The notes beneath the pieces are model-generated. The model saw nothing but the letters and a program-made list of their open reading frames with translations. It ran no database searches and had not been told where the DNA came from. From NCBI GenBank assembly GCA_039821555.1, contig JBCBNX010000003.1, positions 248,001-312,000 on the forward strand: a stretch of 64,000 nucleotides of DNA. The letters are read 5' to 3'. Position numbers and translations under genes: made by a program. Position 1 is the first letter of the stretch, and each line of letters starts with the position of its first letter. This stretch comes from Bacteroidota bacterium (GTDB taxonomy: Bacteria > Bacteroidota > Rhodothermia > Rhodothermales > Rubricoccaceae). Positions 7,898 through 17,316 of this stretch are shown here, piece after piece.

Positions 7898-8995
7898 CTA
7901 AGAATCCCGCTTTCGAGGTGGCACCTTCCCTACACAGTCGGGACACTTCACCTCTCCTGTCGCACCATTGCGGGCTACCCACCGTCGCACACGGCCGCAA
8001 ACGGAGCACTCAGCCTCATCGCCTGGGCGAGGCCCTACTTTTTGCTGTGGGGATGTGATGAAGGCCGAGCGTGGCGACTGCTGAGCACCGAACGTGCTCA
8101 CCCGAGGCAGACCTGCACTCGCACGGTGACTAAGGGGCTTCTGGTTGAGCTTCTCCCACCGCCGCGCCCGCTCAGCAGCCTCGCGCTTCGAACGAGCTTC
8201 GGCTTCCATGCGCAGCGCCTCCCGCTCAGTCTCCCATGCCTTGAGCGCTTCTAACTCGCCGGGGTGGAGCAGCGCACCCTTTCGCGTGAGCAACACATCT
8301 TCCAGAGGGTCTTCGCGAACCAAGCCGCTAAACGTTCCTGGAGCATGGATCAGCTTTAGGCCCCGATAGGTCCTCATCTTCGCATTCCCTTCCACGAGGT
8401 AATGCAGCGTGCCCTCGCCGGGTCCGAGTGCATCAAAGCGCGACGCCTCCATTCGGTCTCGCTCCAACGTCGAGAGGTTGACCCGGTCCTTCTTCTTCTC
8501 CACGGGGCGGTGCATTCGCTCAGTAAACACCCACCGCGGAGTCGTGTGCAAGCTCTTCATCACCTGCTCTAGTTGCTCTCGTTTCTCCGGTCCCAATTGA
8601 CGGTCGTGGAGCCATACCGCGATCCCTGGCTTCCCGTCTTCGAATCGAACATGAACGTCGATGGGCCGAGGGAGACCCGACTCCGGCACCCAGTCCTCAA
8701 TGGTTGCCGTCCCACCGCGTGCTTCCACCTTGGGCCTAAGCCACAGGTACAGCGCCATCCTCGCAGCCCTTAGCTCCGGCGTATCGTTGTCTGCCGGGCA
8801 GTCAACGCGATGAAAGTGAGCGAAGTGCTTAGTGTACACACTGCCAGCCCTGACTCGCATTGCGCCGCCACACGTCGGGCAGCGCAAGAGCTGCCGCTGA
8901 CCCAGCTTCCGCCAGGCGTCTACCGTCTCGTCCGAGGTCGCCTCCCAGAGAATGTGGTCAACGCGAGTTTCGGCATGAATAGCTCGGAAGGGCAT
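7898..8995 (-). CDS. CoiA-like protein with N- and C-terminal zinc ribbons
   Basis: A 365-residue protein resembling the competence protein CoiA family. It has an N-terminal zinc-binding pattern (CPTCGGAMRV...YTKHFAHFHRVDC), then a helical segment (AARMALYLWL), then the putative PD-(D/E)XK region (PRPIDVHVRFEDGKPGIAVWL). The acidic residue expected in the second beta strand of that nuclease core appears to be replaced (IAVWLHDRQ), so activity is doubtful. A coiled coil of Glu/Ala/Arg lies around 260-300, and a second ribbon (CSVCGRVRRW...VKCPDC) is at the C-terminus. Only 10 bases separate it from the type III Res gene upstream, so it is probably the last gene of that operon. Its role there is unknown. 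Confidence 0.6.
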   Translation of the reverse strand: MPFRAIHAETRVDHILWEATSDETVDAWRKLGQRQLLRCPTCGGAMRVRAGSVYTKHFAHFHRVDCPADNDTPELRAARMALYLWLRPKVEARGGTATIEDWVPESGLPRPIDVHVRFEDGKPGIAVWLHDRQLGPEKREQLEQVMKSLHTTPRWVFTERMHRPVEKKKDRVNLSTLERDRMEASRFDALGPGEGTLHYLVEGNAKMRTYRGLKLIHAPGTFSGLVREDPLEDVLLTRKGALLHPGELEALKAWETEREALRMEAEARSKREAAERARRWEKLNQKPLSHRASAGLPRVSTFGAQQSPRSAFITSPQQKVGPRPGDEAECSVCGRVRRWVARNGATGEVKCPDCVGKVPPRKRDS

Positions 8996-9005
8996 ACCGT
9001 CTCTG

Positions 9006-12000
9006 TCAGGTGCTCACCCCAGCGGCTTTGACTTGAAGCGCTGCGCGGACCACCTTAAGCAGACGCTCGACATAGGCCGGGTCGTCCTGGAGCAGCACGT
9101 CGCGCTCCCGAAGGAAGGCCGCCACCTCATCCGGGGCCACGTCGGGAATCGACAGGGCACCCGCTTCCGTCGGCGACACGATGAACCCAAACAGCGGGAA
9201 TCCCGCCCGGTCCGAGAACGACCGGATCGTCTGGAGCAGCCGGACCTTCTCCTCGTTCCACCGCGCGAGGCCCTTGGGGTCTACGAACGCAAGCGCTTGA
9301 CGGTCGCCGTCCTTCAACCACACGAGGAAGTCGGGGTAGAACCCGGCCGTCTCGAAGAACCCGACACCCGCGCGTGGGAGGTTGCGCAGAACGTAGAGCT
9401 GCGTCGTCCCCCACTCGTCTTCGTCTCTGTCGTCCCAGAACATGCGGAGGTCGTGGAGGAAGCGCACCTCGCTGTCAACCAGTCCGGCCGGTGTCGAGCG
9501 CACGCGTGGGGAGCCTGGGGGCATCTTGGGCACGGTCAGCACGCCAGCCTCGTCTCTCACAGGGGTTTCGACGAGCAGCGGCGCGTAGAGGTGGGCCGCC
9601 ACGTGCATCCGTGGGAGCGGAAACCCGTGCGCCTCCTCCCGCAGCGCCTCGGCATCGGCGAGCAGCGCGTCTACGTCGGCGAGCATCGACTCTGGGACCT
9701 TGAGTTGGTAGGCGCGCTGGAACGTCTGCCCTCCAGCCTCGCGGACAGCGAGCTTTGGCACGTTCGGGTCGTCGATGGTCAACGGGTACGTCACCATCTT
9801 GGCCTTCTCGGCGCGTTCGCGTTCGGCTCGATAGAACGCGGTCAGCGCCTTCTCGACGAGCGTCCGGGCTGCCGCATCCAGCATCACAGCGTGCGCGGGC
9901 TGGGTCGGAGCCAGTACTTCCGGCGGAGCGGCGAGGCGGGCTTTCGTCGTCAGCGTGCGCTTTACGGCTTCGCGCCGCACCTGGAGGTTGGCCCAGCCTT
10001 TCGTCTGCTTGTAGGCTAGCGCGTGGTAGTAGAGAGCGTCCAGGTCGAGCCAGGCGAGCGTGTCTGCCCCCAACTTGAGCTTGGCCTGGCCCGTCGAGGC
10101 CGTTTTGGTTTCGTCCGCACTTCCGCCCACGATCATCTTTGGCGTGAGGTCGAGCGAGACGGACTTCGCCAGCGTGTCGGGGTTGAAGTCGATGGTTTCG
10201 GCCTCGGCGAACCGATAGCCGTCCTCTACGTCGAGCGTCTGGAGGCCTGCGCGCTCGAACGCCCCCGCGTCCGCGAAGAGCGGGAGCAGGCGGAGCACGG
10301 GCACCTCGGCCCCCTCGCGGCGGAGCGTGTCGAGAAAGGCCTTGAGGTAGTTGGCCTTGACGCCGAAGATGTCGAGAGTCTCCAGACGGTCGAGATGCGT
10401 CGGGGGATGATCGCTCAGTTCAGCCCGGCGCATGAGCCCGCCGACGCCGCGGAGCCGGACGCCGCGCCCGAAGAGCTGGAGGACCTGCGCGCCCGCGCTC
10501 GACCCAACGCTCATCAGGCCCATCACCGACACACGCGGCGTGCTCCACCCCTCGGTGAACTTCTTCGAGCCGATCAGGAAGCGGAGCGGGCTAGTATCCT
10601 CCCCGACGCTCTCGAAGAGCGACCCGGTGAACGGCGTCTCGGCGGATACTGAAATCGCGGTTTCCTGCGCGACCTTCTTCGCCAGCTTGCCTGGGTCGCC
10701 CACGTTGATCACGCCGAAGAACCGGTCTTTGGCCGCGTCGGCCGTGCGGAGGCCGATCTCGCCCGGCGCGTCGGCGAGGGGAACGAGAACGAGGCGGCCG
10801 TGCCCGTAGAACAGGCGGGCACAGAGGTCGGCGTAGACGTCCGCTGCGGCGAGGCCGAGGCCGCGGAGGTAGGGAAACGCCACGCTGAACACGTCGCGCC
10901 CGTCGGGGCCGGGCAGCCCGCTCTCGCCGCGCAGGAGCGCGGCGATGCCCTCCGTGGCTCCCGTGCCGTCCTGGAGCACGCGGTCGAGGAACTGGAGCAC
11001 GCCGACCAGCTCGGGGCCGCCCGTCACGCGCGCGCTCACGAACGTCATGAGCGGCGGCGCTTCGTTAAACGTGGACGCGGCCTCGGGCGTGGCGTCGAAG
11101 AACCGCTGCTTCTCGTAGAACGTCAGCAGCGCGCCCAGGAGGAGGCGGTCGCCGTAGAGGTCGTCGTCCTGCTTGACGTTGATCGCGCGGTAGTCCTTGC
11201 CAAACTCGTCTTTGTGGAAGCGGCGGTAGGCGTATTCGTAAAGGGTCTGGCGGCTGTAGTCGTCGAGGAGGTCTTTGGCGGCGTCGCTCGTCCCTTCGGT
11301 CACCTGGGCGAACGTCGCGCTGTATTCGAGCGTGAGTCCGGCCTGAGCGGCGGGGCCGCCCGCCCCGGCGAGGTCGTCGCGGATGGCGCGCCACGCCCGC
11401 TCGGTCTTGCGCTCGGTGCTCGTCCGCGTGCCCTTGTGGCCCTCGTCTACGAGGAGGAGCGTCGGGCCTTCGAACTCGCTCGTGGGGACGCTCACGGCGG
11501 TCTTGCCGCGCGGCTTGGTGTCGCTGAGGCCTTCGACGTAGAGCTTCGTGATCTCCAGGACTTGCACGCGCGCTCGCGCAGCCTCGGGGTCGAGCGCGAA
11601 GGCGGCGTCGAGGCCGCTGAGGCGAAGTTCTTCGAGGTGCTGCTCGCGGAGGGTCTCGGTCGGGACGAGGAGGAGCGTGTTCTGGAAGTGGTCGCGGAAG
11701 TAGTGACGGACCTGGAGGAGGTTGACGTGCATGAGCAGCGTCTTCCCCGCCCCGGTCGCCATCCAGAAGGCGAGCGTGCGGAGCGTGCGCGCCGTGAAGG
11801 GCGGCACATCGGGGAAGTGCGCGGCGCGGTGGGCCTCGGCCTCGCGGAGCAGCGCGCCCGGATCGCGGGCGAGCCGGTCGAGCACGACCTCGGCGTATAG
11901 CGCGGCGAGGTACTGGAAGTAGCGCAGCCGAAACCCTGGGCGGTGCTGGCGGATCGCCCGCTCGTGCGTGAGGATGTGCGCGTCGTAGCGCGCGAGTTGG

Positions 12001-12200
12001 CCGCCCCCCAGCTTCACTCGGCCGTTGCGCGCCGCGAGGACGCCGTAGAAGTGGGAGGTACCGTCGGGACCTGCGCCCTCGTCGGTGTCGCGGAGGGCGA
12101 TGCCGAGTTCGTCGGCGGCCTGCCTCGACTTTCCAGGCGAGCCGCCGAGGAGCGACGTGACGTAGTCGAAGAGGACGAGGCGGTCATGGAGCTTAGGCAT
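9006..12200 (-). CDS. Type III restriction enzyme Res subunit (SF2 helicase-nuclease)
   Basis: A 1064-residue restriction subunit that would translocate or signal along DNA and cut unmodified sites together with Mod. The Walker A motif is MATGAGKT (147-154), motif II is a DEGH variant (LLLVDEGHKG) and motif III is SAT (LEYSATFAQV). A C-terminal PD-(D/E)XK nuclease reads YPDFLVWLKDGD...FVDPKG. A helicase C-terminal segment (KKFTEGWSTPRVSVMGLM...QLFGRGVRLRG) includes the usual motif VI arginines. The gene lies four bases downstream of mod in the same direction. All signature motifs are intact, so it appears functional. Confidence 0.9.
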   Translation of the reverse strand: MPKLHDRLVLFDYVTSLLGGSPGKSRQAADELGIALRDTDEGAGPDGTSHFYGVLAARNGRVKLGGGQLARYDAHILTHERAIRQHRPGFRLRYFQYLAALYAEVVLDRLARDPGALLREAEAHRAAHFPDVPPFTARTLRTLAFWMATGAGKTLLMHVNLLQVRHYFRDHFQNTLLLVPTETLREQHLEELRLSGLDAAFALDPEAARARVQVLEITKLYVEGLSDTKPRGKTAVSVPTSEFEGPTLLLVDEGHKGTRTSTERKTERAWRAIRDDLAGAGGPAAQAGLTLEYSATFAQVTEGTSDAAKDLLDDYSRQTLYEYAYRRFHKDEFGKDYRAINVKQDDDLYGDRLLLGALLTFYEKQRFFDATPEAASTFNEAPPLMTFVSARVTGGPELVGVLQFLDRVLQDGTGATEGIAALLRGESGLPGPDGRDVFSVAFPYLRGLGLAAADVYADLCARLFYGHGRLVLVPLADAPGEIGLRTADAAKDRFFGVINVGDPGKLAKKVAQETAISVSAETPFTGSLFESVGEDTSPLRFLIGSKKFTEGWSTPRVSVMGLMSVGSSAGAQVLQLFGRGVRLRGVGGLMRRAELSDHPPTHLDRLETLDIFGVKANYLKAFLDTLRREGAEVPVLRLLPLFADAGAFERAGLQTLDVEDGYRFAEAETIDFNPDTLAKSVSLDLTPKMIVGGSADETKTASTGQAKLKLGADTLAWLDLDALYYHALAYKQTKGWANLQVRREAVKRTLTTKARLAAPPEVLAPTQPAHAVMLDAAARTLVEKALTAFYRAERERAEKAKMVTYPLTIDDPNVPKLAVREAGGQTFQRAYQLKVPESMLADVDALLADAEALREEAHGFPLPRMHVAAHLYAPLLVETPVRDEAGVLTVPKMPPGSPRVRSTPAGLVDSEVRFLHDLRMFWDDRDEDEWGTTQLYVLRNLPRAGVGFFETAGFYPDFLVWLKDGDRQALAFVDPKGLARWNEEKVRLLQTIRSFSDRAGFPLFGFIVSPTEAGALSIPDVAPDEVAAFLRERDVLLQDDPAYVERLLKVVRAALQVKAAGVST

Positions 12201-12204
12201 TGGG

Positions 12205-15200
12205 CTAGGCGGTCAGCTGGGCGATCTCGCCCGTGGGCAGGCCGTCGCCCGAAGGCAGCGCACGGCGGACGTGCGGGTCGCGGGCGAGCAGCGCGCGCCG
12301 GAACTCAGTGTCCAGTTCGCGGCCTTTCGGGAGCGCGCCCTGGGCGTTCATCCACACGGTCCCGTAGGCGTCCCACGTCTGCCCCTTCGCGCTGAGTTGC
12401 TCGGCCAGCCACGCCTTCTCCGCCGCCGGGTCCAGGCCAGCGACGGGCCGCCAGACGACGAGCACGAGGCCATCGTCGCGCCCCTTCGCCTCCATGAGGG
12501 TGTACGGGCGGTCTGCGCCGCCTGGCATCGCGCCCGCGTGCGTTTCGGTCCAGCGGCGGACGGGCCGCAGCCCCATCACGAGCGGGAACGTCTCGACGAG
12601 GTCCACGGGCTGCTCGGCCACGCCGTCGGGCGTGTGGACGCGGAGGCGGTAGGCGAACGGGTCCGCGAGCGCCTGGAGGTTGAGCAGCGGGGCCGAGTCG
12701 GCGGTCTCCAGGGGGAGGAAGTAGCGGAGGAGGTAATCGTCGCCGAAGAGGGCGGCCTGCTTCTGCTGGCGGGCGGTGCGCTCGGCGGGGGTTTCGAGCG
12801 CGTTGAGGCTGCCCTCATAGCTCTCCAGGCGGAGGACCTGCACGAGCCGCGGCGTGCGGCCGACCCAGTCGGGCAGCATCGTGAGATCGCCCTCGGTGCC
12901 GAGGCCATCGAAGCAAGCCGCCTCCCCGGGTGCCCCGTCCTTCCAGTCCGGCGCGTGCATCACCTTCTGAATGCGTGGCATAAGTACGGTGTCGGCATAC
13001 TCGCCCTGCTCCACCAACAGGAAACAGCGTGAGCCACCGTCCTCGCGGTTCTTCGCGATTACCGCTTGGCCGGTCGTTCCAGAACCGGCGAAGTAGTCAA
13101 GCACCATCTCACGCCCGGACGTGTGGAGTTCGATCAGCCGCCTAATGAGCTTAACAGGCTTCGGAGTACCAAACGGCGTCTCCTGACCGAACAACGCTTT
13201 CGTTTCCAACTTCGCCTCCTTGTTGTGGCCAGCGAACTTGTGCGTCCACCAAGTGTGTGGCTTGACCCCACCCTGAGACTCGGAGAGGAATGCCTTCAAC
13301 ATCGGCCGCCCCTCACCAGACTTTCCGAATGTGATCCGGTTGTCCGCCAACAACTCTTCGTATTTCTCGCGACTACACCGCCAGTACCGACCGGGAGGAG
13401 GAGTAACAACCATCCCCGTAGGCGTCGTGATCTCGAACTGACCCGCTGAGTACGGCTTACTTGCGGACAGGTCCTGCGCACGCCACGGTCCCCGGTCGTC
13501 ATTATCCCAATTATCGTAGGCCTTCAACTGCTTGGCTGTGCGGTCCCAAAGCTCGATGTCCACGGAGTCTAGGCCACTGCCGTATGCGTAGACATAGTCA
13601 TGCATATCGGACATGTACTTGGCAGTCGCGTTCGATACGTACCGCTTTTGCCACATGATCGAAGCCATAAAGCTGTCTACTCCATAGACTGCTTCGAGCA
13701 AGGCTCCTAAGCGTAAAGACTCGTTGTCGTCAATGGACACGAACACGAGTGCCGGGTTCGCGAGCCATTCACGCCCCAGGCGCAGGCGCTCCTCCATCAT
13801 CGTCAGCCACGTCGAGTGCTGCGAGAAGTCGTCCTTGTAGAGGAAGCCGTCTGAGCCCGTGTTGTAAGGCGGGTCGATGTAGATGGTCTGGACGCGCCCT
13901 TCGTAGACCGGCCCAAGCGTCCGCAGCGCTGCGTAGTTCTCGCTGTGCACGAGCACGCCGCCCAGCGCCTCGTCCAGGTCGTCGAACGACGCCAGCAGCC
14001 GCGCCTTGAAGTCGGCGTCGAAGTGCGCCGTGTCCACGACGAGCGTAGGCCGCCGCCGTAGTTCTGCCACGTCGTCCGCGCCCAGGTCCACGCCGAAGAG
14101 GTCCGCCCACGCTGCCCGCTGGCGGTTGCTCGCGATGATGTCGGCGTGGAGCGCCTCGGGAAGCGCGAAGACGGGCGCGAGGTAGTCGGCCTGGAGCACG
14201 AGCTTGCGCTTCTCGAAGAGCCGCGCCTGCACGTCCTCCACCTGATGCAGGAGCGCGATCACGCGCTCGGCCACGTCGCGGACCACACGGGCCTGCGCGA
14301 GCCGCCCTGCCAGCCCGTCGGCGTCGCCCGCGAGGAGGGCGTCGGCGTCCAGCACTTCGTTCTTGAGGAAATACGTCAGCTCGGCGCGGAGGAAGCCACC
14401 GAGGTCGGGGTGCACGAAGTAGTCGGTGCGGTTCTTCTTGGCGTAGCGCCGGAGGTGCCGCTGGAGGGCGGCGGTCCCCTCCTTCGTCTTCAGCGCGTCC
14501 GGGGCCGCATCGAGGAGCGCGGGCGTCGCCTCGTCGAGCGCAGCCTGCTGGAGCGTGTCTGCGTCGGCGTCCTTGCTCTTCTTCGCCGTGGTGAAGCGCT
14601 TGCTCTCGGCCTCGGTGAGCGGCCGGAACGCGAACGGGACCACGAAGAGCGGCGGCGGCGCCCCATCCTCGGTGGGCTGCGCCTCGGTGTCCTGCGCCTC
14701 CGCGTGCTGGTCTTCGGTGCGGCACTGGTCGGGCAGGGGGAGGAAGTAGCGCGTCGTGCCCTTGACGTTGTTCTCCTCCTGGTCGGCCTGGACGAGTTCG
14801 AAGCGGACGCGCGTGTCGGCGACCGTGAAGGTGTACTGCGCGAGCTCCTCGGCGGTCTTGATGTAGTGGTTGCCGCGCCCCCGCCACGAGAAGTGGACGT
14901 CTTCGCCCTGGTAGGGGACGGAGAACTGCGCCTTGCGCCCGCGGCGCGGCTGCGGGAGGAAGTCGCCGTCGCGGTAATAGCGGCTGAAGAAGGCGTAGAG
15001 GTGGGCGAAGATGGTCGCCTCCTCGGTGTCCTCGAAGCCCGCCCCGGCGTCGGCTGCCGCCTTCTCCTCCGCCAGTTCCACGTACGTCTTGCCTTTCGGG
15101 AACGCCTGCAACGCCTCAGCGAGGCGGCCCTCGTCGTCGAACGCGCTCGCCAGGCCGAGCGCCTGCGCCTGCGTGGTCAACTCGTCGCGGAGCGTCGCCA

Positions 15201-15411
15201 GCCGCTCGTCGATCTGCTTCGTCCGGTCGGCCCCGCCCGAAGCCAGCGCTTCCGAGATCGCCGCGGGCAGCGTCTCATCGAAGAACCGCTCGATCTCGCC
15301 GCGCCGGTGCGCGAGGATGCGGTACACGCCGAAGTCGAGGTCGGCGAGGTCGAGCTTGAGGATGTCCTGCTTGAGCAGGCGGAGGAACCGGGACTGAGCG
15401 TCGGCGGGCAT
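12205..15411 (-). CDS. Type III-like Mod, long DNA methyltransferase
   Basis: A 1068-residue beta-class amino-methyltransferase, predicted to methylate adenine and supply recognition to the Res subunit. Motif IV DPPYNTG is at about 513-519 and the AdoMet motif I FAGSGTT at about 774-780, in the order typical of type III Mod. A target-recognition stretch lies between them. The start at 15411 (MPADAQSRFLRLLKQDILKLD) is chosen over one at 15597, whose extra 62 residues are low-complexity. Typical Mod subunits are near 600-700 residues; here about 500 residues precede the methylase core. They include a charged region and a segment rich in Glu/Thr/Asp, so an extra domain is present that I cannot name. 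Confidence 0.88.
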   Translation of the reverse strand: MPADAQSRFLRLLKQDILKLDLADLDFGVYRILAHRRGEIERFFDETLPAAISEALASGGADRTKQIDERLATLRDELTTQAQALGLASAFDDEGRLAEALQAFPKGKTYVELAEEKAAADAGAGFEDTEEATIFAHLYAFFSRYYRDGDFLPQPRRGRKAQFSVPYQGEDVHFSWRGRGNHYIKTAEELAQYTFTVADTRVRFELVQADQEENNVKGTTRYFLPLPDQCRTEDQHAEAQDTEAQPTEDGAPPPLFVVPFAFRPLTEAESKRFTTAKKSKDADADTLQQAALDEATPALLDAAPDALKTKEGTAALQRHLRRYAKKNRTDYFVHPDLGGFLRAELTYFLKNEVLDADALLAGDADGLAGRLAQARVVRDVAERVIALLHQVEDVQARLFEKRKLVLQADYLAPVFALPEALHADIIASNRQRAAWADLFGVDLGADDVAELRRRPTLVVDTAHFDADFKARLLASFDDLDEALGGVLVHSENYAALRTLGPVYEGRVQTIYIDPPYNTGSDGFLYKDDFSQHSTWLTMMEERLRLGREWLANPALVFVSIDDNESLRLGALLEAVYGVDSFMASIMWQKRYVSNATAKYMSDMHDYVYAYGSGLDSVDIELWDRTAKQLKAYDNWDNDDRGPWRAQDLSASKPYSAGQFEITTPTGMVVTPPPGRYWRCSREKYEELLADNRITFGKSGEGRPMLKAFLSESQGGVKPHTWWTHKFAGHNKEAKLETKALFGQETPFGTPKPVKLIRRLIELHTSGREMVLDYFAGSGTTGQAVIAKNREDGGSRCFLLVEQGEYADTVLMPRIQKVMHAPDWKDGAPGEAACFDGLGTEGDLTMLPDWVGRTPRLVQVLRLESYEGSLNALETPAERTARQQKQAALFGDDYLLRYFLPLETADSAPLLNLQALADPFAYRLRVHTPDGVAEQPVDLVETFPLVMGLRPVRRWTETHAGAMPGGADRPYTLMEAKGRDDGLVLVVWRPVAGLDPAAEKAWLAEQLSAKGQTWDAYGTVWMNAQGALPKGRELDTEFRRALLARDPHVRRALPSGDGLPTGEIAQLTA

Positions 15412-15696
15412 GGGGGCGGAGAGCAGTGGGAGAAACGGGGGAAGCGTAGGCGACGCAGGTGCCAGCCTCGTGTCAGCCGGGCGAACCATGGCGGCTAGGA
15501 TACCGAACGACACGCCCCGTGCGCCTCCGCACTCCGCTGACGTCATCCCGCTCTCAAACCAGGTCTGAGGCACGCTATCGGTGGCTCCTTCAGGCATTGG
15601 AGCAGCGCAACCCCTGCGGGATCTCCGCGCTCCGCTTGGCGAGGTGACGCGCTATGCAAGAATAGCCGCGCACGGCAGACAGCGTGCCCGGCACGG

Positions 15697-16449
15697 CTAG
15701 GCGTCGTCGTTGGGTGGCGCTGGGTCGGCGGGCGGCTCCAGGGTGTCCGTCCGTTCGACGTACTTCGCCCAGAAGCGAAGCAAAAATGCCTCGTAGTCAG
15801 TCGCGGCGCTCTTCTTCTCGTTCACGTCGTTGATCTTGCGCATGAACCGTCCCTCGCGCTCATCGATCTGCGCCCAGTCCACGAGCCACCCGTGGAGGTG
15901 CAGGTAGACCGAGACGATAAGTCGGCCTGTCCGTCCGTTGCCGTCGTAGAACGGGTGGATTCGCGAGAGGTCGGCGTAGAAGAGGATGGCCGCATCGCGC
16001 GCCCGCTCCCCTACGCTGCTCCCGGAAGTGTCGTCGCGCCAATCCTCAAGCCGCGCAAAGGCTGCATCGAGAGCCGCGTCGATTTGATCGGCGGGCAGCC
16101 CGGTAAACCGCATCGTGCGCCGCTGCCCGCGGTGGCCTCCGAAGTAGACGTGGCTCCCGCCGGGGTCGCCTGCTTGCCGAACTTGCCCCGCGTTCACAAA
16201 CACCTCGTTGAAGAGGGTGAGATGGGCACCCAGCAGCAGTCTGCGCAGCACGAGAGGAAGCGTCAGCACGCCTCCTTCGATCACCTTGGCGACAGCCTCC
16301 GCAATCTCGACGTATGAGTTGAAGAGCGCCCGCGAGCGATCTGCGATAAGGTCGAAAACGCGCTCGGCGGCGTCTTCGGTCCAGCCCTCCGCGCCGAAGT
16401 CGCGCAGGAGGTCAGCGAGCGTCGCGAGTTCGGAGCGGGGCCGTGCCAC
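15697..16449 (-). CDS. Fic/Doc family protein, probable toxin
   Basis: A 250-residue Fic-domain protein. The catalytic loop is complete: HPFYDGNGRTGR (165-176) matches HxFx(D/E)GNGRxxR, so transfer of AMP or another phosphate-containing group to a target protein is expected. An N-terminal helical domain and the usual flap region (GGSHVYFGGHRGQRRTMRFTG) are present. I do not see a convincing internal inhibitory (S/T)xxxE(G/N) motif. The start is a GTG at 16449, four bases after the stop of the Panacea gene, so the two are an operon with antitoxin first. This pairing is known for Panacea-domain antitoxins with diverse toxins; the exact target is unknown. Confidence 0.85.
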   Translation of the reverse strand: MARPRSELATLADLLRDFGAEGWTEDAAERVFDLIADRSRALFNSYVEIAEAVAKVIEGGVLTLPLVLRRLLLGAHLTLFNEVFVNAGQVRQAGDPGGSHVYFGGHRGQRRTMRFTGLPADQIDAALDAAFARLEDWRDDTSGSSVGERARDAAILFYADLSRIHPFYDGNGRTGRLIVSVYLHLHGWLVDWAQIDEREGRFMRKINDVNEKKSAATDYEAFLLRFWAKYVERTDTLEPPADPAPPNDDA

Positions 16450-16453
16450 CGGC

Positions 16454-17074
16454 TTAGGCGAGCAACTGGCTCAGCCACTCGTCGCGCGAGACGAAGCCTG
16501 CGCTCTCAAGCCGGGCGAGGTAGTCCTGGTACGAGGCATACGTCGAAGCCCGCTTGGCATCGGCGGCGCTCATGTCCATCGTGGCCGCCCGGTCCATATG
16601 GCTCTGGACGGGGACGTAGGGCTTGCCGACCGGATCGAACGGGAGGTTGGTCGCGAACGGCTGAGCAGCGTAGTAGCGCGCAATGAGCGTGTCCGCGATC
16701 ACGGCGTCGTCCGGCGTGAGCCGCCACGGATCCTCCTCGTGCGTCATCTTCGAGAGCGTGATCGCCGGGAAACGGGCATAGCTGTGTCCTACGAAGTCGA
16801 TGAACTCCCGCGTGGCTCCCTGCGGCTCCTGCGACGGGGCCAGCGCTTCGGGCTGAAGCGGGGCGCGTCCGAACCGCTTGAAATACTGGTAGACGTCCCG
16901 GTTGACCGGCCCGTGCTGCCACTTCTCGAACGGCACGCCGACGAGGTCACGGCCATCTACGAGACTCCACGCTTTCACGTAGTAGAGCAGCTTCTGGAGC
17001 TTCAGCGGCGTCACCCCGCCCGGCACATGGCCGAACCGGTTGACGAGATACTGAGCGAGGTAGAGGTGCTTCAT
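16454..17074 (-). CDS. Panacea (DUF4065)-domain protein, probable antitoxin to Fic
   Basis: A 206-residue protein whose N-terminus carries the Panacea/DUF4065 signature: LAQYLVNRF, TPLKLQKLLYYVKAWSLV, then FEKWQHGPVNRDVYQYFKRFG. The start at 17074 (MKHLYLAQYL) is preferred over an ATG 15 bases upstream, as the domain begins there. Panacea domains neutralise partnered toxins by direct contact, and the next gene is a Fic protein, so this is the likely antitoxin. Two direct repeats upstream (17155-17187) are candidate operators for autoregulation. The C-terminal part is Ala-rich and may define partner choice. Confidence 0.82.
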   Translation of the reverse strand: MKHLYLAQYLVNRFGHVPGGVTPLKLQKLLYYVKAWSLVDGRDLVGVPFEKWQHGPVNRDVYQYFKRFGRAPLQPEALAPSQEPQGATREFIDFVGHSYARFPAITLSKMTHEEDPWRLTPDDAVIADTLIARYYAAQPFATNLPFDPVGKPYVPVQSHMDRAATMDMSAADAKRASTYASYQDYLARLESAGFVSRDEWLSQLLA

Positions 17075-17154
17075 AGCGCGCGGGATCACGGTGGGTGTCG
17101 TCGTGACCGAGAGGCGAGTAAACGCGCGGCCGGGCCGTTGGATACGGCGCTCTC

Positions 17155-17187
17155 CGATGTTTCACGGACGCCCTCGATGTTTCACGG
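17155..17187. promoter_or_regulatory. Direct repeats upstream of the Panacea-Fic operon
   Basis: CGATGTTTCACGG occurs twice, at 17155-17167 and 17175-17187, with starts 20 bp apart (about two helical turns). The pair lies 81-113 bp before the Panacea start. It would suit an operator bound by the toxin-antitoxin complex. No experimental or comparative support is available here. Confidence 0.5.
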
Positions 17188-17316
17188 GGGCAGGGCCAAG
17201 ATAGGATGCGGGGGCAGCCAGCGTACGTCGCAGCCCTTGTTGACCCCTGGCAGACCGCTAGCGAACCGCTCGGACACGCGATGGGCAGGAGCAATCCGCG
17301 TGCTTCGCCCATCTAC

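Noticed and set aside
17155..17187. Possible parS centromere sites (TGTTTCACG half-sites)
   Set aside because: parS is a 16-bp palindrome; here only half-sites in direct orientation are present and no parAB genes are near, so an operator is more likely.
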